From the NCBI RefSeq assembly GCF_021134715.1, contig NC_060026.1:11957001-12021000 (forward strand): a DNA stretch of 64,000 nt, written 5' to 3'. This DNA comes from Daphnia pulex (Eukaryota; Arthropoda; Branchiopoda; Diplostraca; Daphniidae). The position numbers were made by a program, and so were the translations under genes. Below are positions 10,260 through 24,298 of this stretch, one piece after another (position 1 is the stretch's first letter; each line of letters opens with the position of its first letter). Under the pieces are notes generated by a model. That model saw only the letters and a list, made by a program, of their open reading frames with translations, was not told the DNA's origin and did no database searches.

Positions 10260-12827
10260 TGGGCACTAAAGTGCGCGGAATTTTTCTTGCGCGCAAAAAA
10301 ACAAAATGCTTGTCGAAAATTTCTTTAGTTTTTGCTGGTTTTCCGGTTTTTCCGAGCGAAGCTATTAATATGCGCGCACGGCAAAGGAAAAATGTGCGAA
10401 AATTCCTTTCTGTTATTGCGCAATGTCTAACAAAACGATTCGTTTCTCGTTTTCACTTAAAGTTCACATTCATTTCATTGTTTAACTTGCCTGTTGCCTC
10501 AAAGGCTCAAACAGAGACGACTTGCACTATTATTTATAAAATGGCATTTTGGATTGTTGTATACATATTGTGGATTTTATAGCCTAACTTAGACATGAAA
10601 TTAAAGGACTAAATATTGGAATCATGTTTCTATGACACAAGGAACTAAGAATATAATCATTTTGCTTGATATCTGTGTAATTGAGTTGCCATGTATCTGT
10701 CTTCCTATTTTACACTGATTTGGACTCTGACTAGTTTTGATAACGGTTATACATTCAAATTGGAAAATTGAAGTTGAACGATCAGCCAACGACCAATGAA
10801 TTAATTAAAGACGAAGTTTATGATTTGAATTGGCGATTTCATACGTGGTTCATTGTCAAACAGCACAACAACGCTTGCTAGAGTAAAAATATTAAAATAA
10901 TTCAAGTGTCTATAACAAAATTGAACATATCTAACACTTGAAAACTTCAATTAAGTATTTGAAAATATTGGTTAATTGACTTTCTTGGAGCCGATCTAGA
11001 AATGCACATAGCTAACCTATGATTGGCTATAGTAAATTGCAGGAAAGTGTCCCCCTTTGTCCATTTAACTTAGTTGACGGGTAGGAAACATTTCCTGCAA
11101 CATACTGTACGACGTTCTTGAGACATTGTGTGCTCACTAGCACAGGCAAAAGTGATTGACCGTGGGCTTGTCAAGTTGGCCCCGCCTCCCGCGTCGTCGT
11201 CGTTTCCTGTAAACAAATAAATCAAATCTCGTCATCGTAGTAATCGACGGTTCACCCCCCAACGACTTGAAAAACAAAATCTTAGATTGCTCTAGTTAGT
11301 TCTTCACAGTGCCACCACCCCTTAATTTTGGTGGAAAAAACTGGTTTTGTAATCTCCATTTGGATTTATTGGTATCAAGTATTGCCCAGTGTATGGGGTA
11401 GTACGCATTAGTTGAAAAATGTTCATCAAAGTTTAACTGCCGTTGGCCTTAATAATCACGTCCTCTGATACGGGATGCCACGTAATATTTCTCTGTACAG
11501 TTTCTTCGGCTGCCGGATACTCTCGTCCAATCTCCTTAACCTTGAAAACAAATTCAATCGCAAATAACATCCGCAAACGAAAAACGCTTATTTTTTTCTC
11601 TTACTGCGCACCGTTCACGGGAATCCGGGGCACAGAAACATGAGGAAGTCGGATTACTACGCGTCATGAAAGAGGTCGCTAACATTTAAGAAACGGTCCA
11701 GAAATTTCTTTTCACGAAAAAGCCATTTAAAATAAAAACGGGCAAAATAAAAATAAAATAGCAGAAAAAGGATTTGACCCGGGTACGCATGCTTCGTCTG
11801 GCCGCTTGCTCGAAATAGTCGTGTTGACGACGAACGAACGATATTTTTGCAATAGAGTTAGACAGCAAAAAAGAGAAAAGCGCAGACAAACACGATGAGT
11901 AATCTTGTAAAACACGAAACATCAGCACTATCCACCAGCAGCGCCAAAACTGAATCCGTAAAAAAAGAAAAATGTGTTGGTGCCCGTTTATTAAGCGCCG
12001 GCTACGAGTTCTTGGATATGATTCGGCTTGGCTCAAAAGGCGAACTTCGAATGAATATGTCACTAGTTCACAGAGCCTCGAAAGAGTTCACAGCTACCCA
12101 TATCTTGATGTACACTCTGTTAACCTTCTCGCACTTTCATCGCGAAACAGCATGCATGTCTTCAATCAAATTCAATTGATCCGATGAATCAAAAGTTCGG
12201 TTGTAGGGTCAAGAAAGCCAGCGAAGCTTTCAACAAAATTTCAAACTAACGTGAGTAAAAGGCAATAGGCTAGAAGGCTATCCCAGAGTAATGTGCAAGA
12301 TATTCAATACGCACACTTTATCGTTACTGCGCTACCCATTTTCTTTTTTGTGAGACACATTTTTTTGGAAGTAAACAATCAAAAGGTCACTGACTATTTT
12401 GAAATTTTTGAATGATTTCATCTCAATTGGCGTCATTAACTTAATTCTGTGAAAAGTCATCATACGAAATGATATCCACTGCATCGATTACTCGAATTGA
12501 GAACACGGTCGTTTATTTAACAACGTCACATTTTTTTTTTTGTATTCAGTTGAAACGAAATGAAAAACAAACGAAAGATGGCAATTTTTCAAATTAAACT
12601 AAATACTTATTTTTTACGAATCTTTTCCAACATTACACCTGTCACAAAATACATGCTGCGTGATCTACCTGATCAACTGTTGGTTTTTCAAACTAAGTAG
12701 GCAAAAATGTCAGCGTACCGCCATTTCCATCGTTAATAAAGATACATTTTCAAAATAGTTTTGATATAGATATATAATATTATTTATATATATGTATACG
12801 AGAGAATTTGTTTCGTTTCCTAGGAGT
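10260..12827. other. 2.6 kb without a supported gene
   Basis: Several frames of 60-125 codons occur on both strands (11686-12063 minus; 11895-12179 plus), overlapping each other and lacking domains or conserved-looking composition. The plus frame at 11895 starts with a plausible hydrophilic peptide and could be a first exon, but I cannot trace a second. From about 12540 the strand is A/T-rich. Confidence 0.45.
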
Positions 12828-13644
12828 CTAAGCAGCTGCAACAATTTCCACCGTGTCTTCCAGTATGAGAGAATTATCTGTTTAAAAAAAAATGGTGAAA
12901 TTAAACAATCAAAATCTTTATAAGCTAGATATTTAATTACCGTCTTGATGAGTATCGTTGTTGAAAGGGCAAAAGACAATTTCCATTCGTTGGTTGGCCT
13001 TGCCCCTGACGAGGTAAAATCCGCTGAGTGAATGTCCAGCGTGCTGGAGGTCTTGACAGGACTTTGGTCTCTTCTCCTTGGACTCTGCTCGCCTGCCGTC
13101 AATTTGTTGACTTGTCGAATCCGCCGGAATCTGGATCGCCTCATCTTCTTCTCCCTGTTGACCTCTCAATCGCCCTTGTAGATCTTGAATAGCCTCCATC
13201 ATTTCTTGCCTGACTTTCTTGCCTTGTGCTATCTCAGCCATTATGTCAGCGACCATCTTGAGAATTGCGGCACTGGCAAACTCCTTCCGGGTGGCCTTTA
13301 TTTTTTAAAACAAATACCAAAACAGGATTACACCCCGTTGCCCTCGCACCGAACAAAAACCCACTGCACTCGCCAACTGCCAAACATTGCTGTCTACGTG
13401 CGATAATAAGATCTCAACTTACCACGGCTTCCTCCAGACTGATGGAATAATCTTCAGGAAACTCGTAAGGAACGCCGGAACTATAACTGTCCTCGGCAAC
13501 AGTCTGACCCATGGGCTCCTGTGTAGTCAAAACGAGTGGAGCGGCGTCGATCGCAGCAATCACAAAACAGCTGGCCAGCCAGCCGAGATAGACGACGCCA
13601 ATAGTAGAAGGCCATCTCTTCGTCGTTGGGCGGTGGTGGGACAT
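12828..13644 (-). CDS. Small secreted protein with C1q-leader Cys module but no C1q domain
   Basis: Three exons (13423-13644, 12941-13295, 12828-12877) close in phase to 208 residues. The N-terminus has a basic stretch and a hydrophobic core (VVYLGWLASCFVIAAIDA), a signal peptide or signal anchor. The middle is an amphipathic, Gln/Glu-rich segment that may coil (about residues 80-120). Near the C-terminus is a two-cysteine module S-C-Q-D-L-x3-G-H-x-L-S-G-F-Y-L-V-x-G followed by V-F-C-P-F. The same module, split by a phase-1 intron at the same point, precedes the C1q domain of the gene at 53311-56305. Here the last exon adds only 16 residues instead of a C1q domain. Function unknown. An alternative C1q exon further downstream was looked for by eye and not found. 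Confidence 0.75.
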
Positions 13645-16600
13645 GACTTTGGGGGGGCTCTTCAGTCTGTGATGGTCTCAATCGGACGACTGGAGAACTG
13701 CTACTGTTGCCGGCTTCGGCACACTCCTACCGATTTCTAGGAACTGACTTCCCTTTACAACACACACACACACTCAAGCCAAGGCAGAGGCACCTCCCCA
13801 ATTTATATACAGTCATCCCCGAATTACGACACATTTGATTCTCTACCCCTCGCCTTGGCATGGAAACGAGTGAGAGAGAACGTTTCAAAAACAAAACCCA
13901 AAAACTAAACTCAGCTCTCCCACAAAGTTGACCTAAACATCCGACTGCCCGGGCTAGAGAGGTCAACATCTTTGGATTTCCCCTTGCCCCTGATGATCAA
14001 GACAAATCACGTGAACAATTCATGACCAAACACGCCGCTTTCTTCTTTTTCTTCGCTCCAAGAAAAGAACACATTTCTTTTTCTCACGTTGTTTCCATGC
14101 GCGGCGCGTTAATAGAAAAAAAAAATGGCAATCGAAATAAGAAAATGTGAACAAAACAACCAATTGATAGGAAGCATTCTTGTATTTGTTTTGTTTGTTT
14201 GTTTTGTTTTTATCCTCGCTGAAATTTCATGACGACAACGGAAACGTGTAGGACTTCGTCGTCGTCTACACACTAAGAGCAATTTTGCTTAGTACAAGAA
14301 AGGGCGGCCTTCGACGTACAATAATTTTTTTTTTTTTTTTTTCCGTTATAAGAAAATGGTACAATACGAATGACAGAAAATGTGTGTTCTGCGCAGAGGA
14401 GCAAGAAGGGGAAGAGAGAAATTAACCATTAAAGAGATATGCAACGGGATTGAAGGGAGAAAAAAAAAACCAAGAATGTAACGTGGGAAGGAGTTACAAA
14501 TCGTAATGAGGGGAAATTCAAAAGAAAAAAAAATTAATGAAAAAAATAATGTGTGAAAGAGATGCATCGTACCGCACTGCGCCTAAAAAAGACTTGACTT
14601 TGGCAGAGAATAGTTATTTTCTTTTCTTTTACTTCTTCATATCGAGAGCTTGGACCAGAGAGAAAATTTAAAAATAAATGTGTGACAACACGGTGGAGGA
14701 AGATGGGGGAAAAAACTCATTTCCTTATTGTGTTCAGCAGTTTTTTTTAATCGAGTCTTCCGCCGAGCCATAGAGCCTTCTTCCAGCTACGAATGAAATT
14801 CTTTTTTGAAATCTTTTTAAATAGGCAAAAGGGAAAAAGAAAATAGTATCAAAAACGAAAGGCGGGGATAGAGAGAGAGAAATAGTGAAAGATGGGAGAT
14901 GGCGAGAAAAAAAATGAAGGAAGGAAACGTACAACCCGTTTTGGAAGGACACGCTTTGGCGTCGGCGGCGGATGAGAAAAATATTCTTGTGTTTTCAATT
15001 AATTACTAAGAGAAAAAAAAAATTGAATTAAAAAGGAAAATCATTTTCTTTTTTTGTTTTACTGGTCTATGAAAGAGCGTTACTTGTTCGACGAGGCACT
15101 GGGGCACCCAAGACGGCCGTACCACAGGTATCAACATGAAAGGAAACCCCGTACAAACCCCCTCATCGTGTCTATTGTGTGTGTGTGTAATCATCGCGTG
15201 GGCACGGCCCGCAATGTCACATCATCATTTATCCTGAAAGACGTTTGTCAACTAAAACTTTTAGAGATCAGACGCTCGTTGAAGACGAGAGGACGAGTGG
15301 AACGAACAAACATGTTTCGACGACCGGCGCTCAGGAGGAGGACGAGTAAATAGAGCGGGTTTTCTAGATCCTCCACATCAAATTTTTTCTCATTTGTTAC
15401 GCTGATATCTTCAGAGGGAATTGTTTTAAAAAAGAGAAGACACGAGAGAACACAACCGACGAATTAACACACCAACCCACAAGTGCACTGGCAACCGAAT
15501 ACTCTCCTCCCCCACAAAGACAGGAAAAACAACAAACCCATAACCAAAATAAACAAAAAAAAATTGTTAAGTTGGAAAAAAAAACGGGAAATTGAGAAAT
15601 TTAACCTCCCTAATGTTTTTTGGCAGTTCGTTACGTTTGATTCTCTCACAAATTGTTATGGAAAAGATTAAATAAACCCACGACTTTCGCAAATTTAAAT
15701 TATTTCCTAAAACCCCAAAAACCCGATTTTGGTTCTTTTTTCCCACACAAATTTGCCTTTTCAATAATCTCATCAGATTTCGTTCAAAAATAGCGAGACA
15801 AACGAGGATGGAAACGCACGGAACGATAAGAGAACAAAAAGTGGGCGTGCGGGATTGATTGTTTCTTTTAATTAGGGCCTACTAGCTGCAAAGAAAAAAA
15901 CTCGACGAAAGACTGGAACCTGCCCAGCAAAGAAGAAAAACGAAAAACAGATTGTTTTCTTTCGAGGGGGGAGTGTGTGCTTCAGTTAAGTTAATCGGGA
16001 AAAAGAAACTACACAACAGGGTTTTTTTTTCGATGAGACTAGACTTTTGCGTGAGGGATTGAGAGGGAAGGGGTTTTGGTTGGAACCGCGCGAAATTCAA
16101 TCTTTCGAATCGACAGAAGGCAAAAAATCACTTCCATTCCCGTTGCTATGATAAAAAAGATGAAAAATTCAATTCGTCTTCTTAAAAAATTGAGAAAAAA
16201 AAAACATCCTCAAGAAGCGCGCAAAAAGTGTGTGCCGATTGAATTTCATTCGTTAAAATAAACAAGTCCCTTCGACATTTCCCTAAATATAAGTGTATGG
16301 TCGTCAGCAGAGCTTTGGAATGCGAACAGGCAACTACATTTCCTTTCCTCAATCAATCAGTTTAACTTGACACTTTCATATTTCGCTTTCAAGATTAGCA
16401 ATTGTTTCTTCCTCAATCAAACAAAAAAAAAACGATTTACTATATTTGGAAAAATTGGGGATGGGGATGAGTTTCAATGTGAAATCATCCTTTAAGTGTG
16501 TGAGGGAAGGTGAGGAGGATTTGTGGCATGTGGGGCCGAAAATGAGGGGGCAAAAAGAAAAATGCTCACATAAACGCAGCGCGACCTGTGTGTGTGTACC

Positions 16601-17895
16601 CGGTATAACAAGTCTCTCCCTTTTTCTCGCATTTACACTGTCGTGCCCGACGTATCACAGCAGTTTGGTTTTGTATTCTTTTTGTATCTTCTTCCTCAAC
16701 GAAAAAAGAAATTAAAAAAGACCACAAAAAAAAAAGAAAAATATAGTTTCTTCTTCTTTCCTCGTCTCTGATTGGGCAACAATGAAACAACAACTTGGCC
16801 TTTGGGAAAATTTTGTGTGTGTAAAAAACAACATCTTGTTAAGTTTACATTAGGCAAAATTTGTTTGATGAGAACGCTTAGAAATTTCGCGGTCTCGGGG
16901 TTGTTTCGACAGAACAAATTCGAGGGAGTAGTTACTAAAGCTGAAATTCAAACACAAAGAGAGAAAGATCTATAATATGGACGCGAGGCGACGATTGGGA
17001 ATAAGACACAAACGATATTGTATTCACCCACCCAAAAAAACACCCAGCCCTGGCCTTTCTCAACTTTTCGCTTCTAGGCACGACACCCGTGGTACACAAT
17101 GTGCTTCGTCTCGTTAAAAAAAAAAAAAAATAATAAATTTATTAATTATTTCCCCTATAGTAGTAGTAGTAGTTTGTCGCTTTCTTTTTTAACAGCCGTC
17201 TTGATCTCAAAAAATCTGAGAAAAGCCCATCAGTGGTCGAAACTGCAACTCGTCTCTTTCAAGGAAAAAAAAAATTATATATAGAAGAAAAAAGTTTGAA
17301 AACCTTGACGATATTAACTGGGATTCAACATCTGCTGTGTGCCAAAATCAAAATAAATTGAATAATTACGAAGTAAGGGAGAGGGAGTGGAGAATATAAG
17401 GAGGTATGGTGGGAGGGACTGAGCGTATCCATCCTCAACTAATCTTTTGTTGTCAAGGACGTCACGTGGGGCGAGTAATGCCATCATTGTGCAGAGGGTA
17501 TCACACGCGGACATCCACCTGAAGGGACGGCAAAAAGAGAGCAGAGCGGCGGCGTACGATACATTTGTTTTAGAATAATTTGTTTGCTTAAAAAAAATTC
17601 GGGAGAGAAAAAAGATGGTGCTGAAAAATAGGGAGGCTATTACGAGTACAAAAAAAAAACACATTGAGGAAACAGGAGATAAAGGAGAGTGAGAAAAAAA
17701 GGACAAAATAGTTCTAAATCACTACCAACGTCGAAGTTGTTTTTTTTTGTTTGAGAAAAGCATTTTTCTCGGCTTTTTAGACCAACCTCATTTCCATCGT
17801 CGCTTTGGGGAGAGAAAGATAATCCAATGGTGTATCTTGGGGATTTCAACACCTTGAAGTCGCCGCCGAGGATTTCTTTGTCTCCCGTGAATCAT
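13645..17895. other. 4.2 kb gene-free, homopolymer-rich stretch
   Basis: No supportable coding exon on either strand. The plus strand carries many A runs and purine-rich blocks (for example 14330-14342, 14460-14470, 15008-15020, 16189-16204, 17115-17130), and the minus strand is correspondingly U-rich. A (TAG)5 microsatellite lies at about 17158-17172 and CA/GT runs near 13760 and 15178. It lies downstream of DDX3 and upstream of the gene at 12828-13644, so it may hold a long DDX3 3'UTR, a promoter region or both. Confidence 0.5.
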
Positions 17896-21719
<3,824 letters not shown>

Positions 21720-22428
21720 AGTACGCTTGCAGATATCGAATAAAAGCTTCCTTTTTCCGCGATGCGAAAAAACCTTGCAACACTTCTCGTCTCACAAAGA
21801 AAAGTATGGCAGCAGGAAGCGCAGTGGTGCCACCTACGAATAACGGCGATTTTTTCCAGCCATCTTAGCCACTCCCTAAATACTCTATTTTCATTTTTTA
21901 TCTTAATATTACTTTATGTAATGAAAACTTATATAAGCTAAATACTGAAGAAAAACCATAGTTTTTAATAATGAAAATCGTGTATAATATGCAATATACA
22001 ATTTTCAAAAGTTAAAATTTGATTATAATGCAACGCATTCAGCGATGCACTTAGTAGCTACAAAAACAAAATGAATAGAGTAAAGGTCTTATGTACTCGA
22101 TAATTCGTATGATACAATAGTAAAGCATTCATAAGTAAAATGAATTTAAGAACATAGCCGGTGAGATTGAATTCAACTTCGCTAGCTCTTTCTTCCTAGC
22201 GCTATTTTTTGTTATGAAGTAAGCCAACTACATGTACAATTTGAAAAATGTCGTGTTATTTCATTCTAAATTATTTTCAATTCTGTAACTCAGTTACAAG
22301 ACGATAAGAACGGACTTTTAAATTAAATTTGAAGAAGTTTAGTTAATGTGTTTAAGGATTCAACTTAATATCGATGCGTAATTGAATCGATCCTCGATGA
22401 AGGAAGGCAACGTAGCCAGCTCCATCTG
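21720..22428. promoter_or_regulatory. Divergent promoter region DDX3 / RpL8
   Basis: About 700 bases between two housekeeping genes transcribed away from each other. It contains the DDX3 5'UTR at the left and no clear TATA box for either gene. A weak purine/pyrimidine region at 21745-21790 may mark the DDX3 start. Nothing else recognised. Confidence 0.5.
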
Positions 22429-22467
22429 TCTTCTTCTAGCTCTCGTTGGAAAGGTTGCGGCATTTTG
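22429..22467 (+). promoter_or_regulatory. RpL8 5'UTR first exon with TOP/TCT start
   Basis: The pyrimidine tract CUUCUUCU near 22430 is the TCT/TOP type start used by animal ribosomal protein genes, which ties translation to TOR. A non-coding exon ends at 22467 before GTGAGT, and its intron ends with TTTGACAG at 22610. The exact start is inferred. Confidence 0.6.
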
Positions 22468-22656
22468 GTGAGTAAAATTTGTTTCTGAATCCAAGTAAAT
22501 GTTAAACATCTATTTCTAGACATTGCGAGAAAGAATTCTAAAAGATTCGTCTTGCTCTCAACTCGTTGATCGCATTGAAATAATATAGGTTGTCTTTTTT
22601 AATTTGACAGGCTGAATTTACTTCGCCGCTTGTAACCTTCAACATATAAAACCAAG

Positions 22657-23966
22657 ATGGGTCGTGTTATTCGTGCCCAACGTAAAGGTGCCGGAGGTAT
22701 TTTCAAGTCCCATACGAAGCATCGTAAGGGAGCACCCAAGTTTCGCCCTGAAGATTTCGCTGAACGTCATGGATACATCAAGGGAGTCGTCAAGGTATGT
22801 TTCTTGGATCAGAAATGAGTTTGACAATGTGGGGGGAAAGCAGTGATGTAAACATATAATCCAATGCTGAGGGGCTATGATATTCATTCATCTAGAGGTT
22901 GTTTCTGAGAACTCTATTTAACTTGAAACTTTTACTGTCAGTTCTGACAAGTGGTTAACGAAAAACATTTTCTAAATTAGGATATCATCCATGATCCTGG
23001 TCGTGGAGCTCCCCTAGCTGTGGTCCACTTCCGTGACCCCTACAGGTACAAGACCAGGAAAGAGAACTTCTTGGCTGTTGAGGGCATGTACACTGGTCAA
23101 TTCATCTACTGCGGCAAGAAAGGTATGCATAACACCTTGGTTTTTAAAATATGGGAACACAGTGATGTAAACTTAATATCCAATGCTGAGGGTCTATGAT
23201 AATCATTCATCTAGAGGTTGTTTCTGAGAAAATTAAATACTTTTATTTTTAGTGTTTGTCTGAAAGGAAAAGAGTAAATTTGTTTTTTATCTTAATACAG
23301 CTACCCTCCAGATTGGCAATGTTTTACCTGTTGGCACCATGCCTGAAGGTACTATTGTCTGCAACGTTGAGGAGCAACACGGTGACCGAGGTACCCTTGC
23401 CCGTACATCTGGTAACTACGCCACCGTTATTGGACACAACACTGACACGAAAAAGACCCGTGTCAAGCTGCCTTCTGGAGCTAAGAAAGTCGTTTCTTCC
23501 AGCAACCGTGCCATGGTTGGTAAGTTGAATTCGAAAAACGCGTTATAAATACTTGGGCTATGATGAAATGCAATTCATCCATCTATGAGAATAATGATCT
23601 TTAACTAGAGGCTGTTACTGAGCAGATCAAAATATTATTAGTCTTGATCTTTTCAAGACCAATTCTTAATCACTTTCTGTTTTCTCGGTAGGTATTGTTG
23701 CTGGTGGTGGACGTATCGACAAGCCCATCTTGAAGGCTGGACGTGCCTACCATAAGTACAAGGCTAAGCGTAACTGCTGGCCAATTGTCAGAGGTGTAGC
23801 CATGAACCCCGTTGAGCATCCCCACGGAGGTGGTAACCATCAACACATTGGTAAAGCTTCCACCGTCAAGAGGAGTACTCCTGCTGGTCGCAAAGTTGGT
23901 CTTATCGCTGCCAGGCGAACTGGTCGTATTCGTGGTGGCAAAGTTGAAATTAAGGGTGATGATTAA
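22657..23966 (+). CDS. RpL8: 60S ribosomal protein L8 (uL2)
   Basis: Coding exons 22657-22794, 22981-23122, 23301-23519 and 23692-23966 give 257 residues, exactly the length of animal RPL8. It starts [16 protein letters not shown] and includes [10 protein letters not shown], the conserved uL2 loop near the peptidyl-transferase centre with the hydroxylated His of the family. It ends [10 protein letters not shown]. uL2 is a core large-subunit protein needed for subunit joining and peptidyl transfer. A 5'UTR intron precedes the start codon, and three of the coding introns each carry one C/D snoRNA. Confidence 0.98.
22838..22913 (+). ncRNA. C/D box snoRNA 1 in RpL8 intron
   Basis: C box GUGAUGU (22843-22849), D' CUGA (22867-22870), C'-like UAUGAUA, D box CUGA (22905-22908). 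The guide upstream of D (CUAGAGGUUGUUU) can pair, with one G-U, with the AACAGCCUCU segment of 28S rRNA as I remember it. It shares boxes and guide with the snoRNA in the next intron. Confidence 0.8.
23157..23232 (+). ncRNA. C/D box snoRNA 2 in RpL8 intron
   Basis: Close copy of the preceding intron's snoRNA: GUGAUGU (23162-23168), CUGA (23186-23189), and CUGA (23224-23227), with the same D-guide CUAGAGGUUGUUU. Flanking intron sequence is unrelated, so the RNA and not the whole intron is conserved. Confidence 0.8.
23555..23626 (+). ncRNA. C/D box snoRNA 3 in RpL8 intron
   Basis: C box AUGAUGA (23560-23566), C'-like AAUGAUC, D box CUGA (23618-23621). The D-guide ACUAGAGGCUGUUA is the perfect-pairing form of the guide in snoRNAs 1 and 2 (G-C in place of G-U) for a 28S AACAGCCUCUAG target. 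The D' half differs from the other two. Confidence 0.75.
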
Positions 23967-24298
23967 ACATGTTGTCATCTTGTACCTCCTACCAATACAC
24001 GTCGGAGCAGACCAAAATATTTTGTTAAATTTCATTCGCATCTGATACATTACATTCGTTGAAAGAAAAATACTGAAGTCAAACGTTAAGTTATGTTGTA
24101 TTCATTCATCCAATTTAAGAGTTGGTTCATAGTTCTTATTGAAACTTAACTTGAGGACAAGAGTACAAGACATGTTTTTCCAATAGCGAAAAACTTTATT
24201 TACAAAAATCATCGCGCAGCAAACCAATGTCTTATCGAAAATTCAGTTAGGCAATTGGGAAAACCAGTTTAATTTTAAGGAAGCAAACTCGAATTAAA
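23967..24298. other. Convergent 3' ends of RpL8 and Cullin-3
   Basis: About 330 bases holding the 3'UTRs of two genes that read toward each other. No coding signal. The minus strand has AATAAA-like sequence near 24196-24190, which could end Cullin-3. Confidence 0.45.

Noticed and set aside
11770-11800. tRNA T-arm-like sequence on the minus strand (GGGTCAAATCC)
   Set aside because: The T stem does not pair, and no D arm or anticodon arm is found at the right distance; not a tRNA gene or a clear SINE.
11895-12179. 94-codon plus-strand frame with a plausible hydrophilic start
   Set aside because: Overlaps an equally long minus-strand frame, has no recognisable domain and no second exon that I could join with good splice sites.
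17158-17172. (TAG)5 run
   Set aside because: Plain microsatellite; no array structure or regulatory meaning visible.
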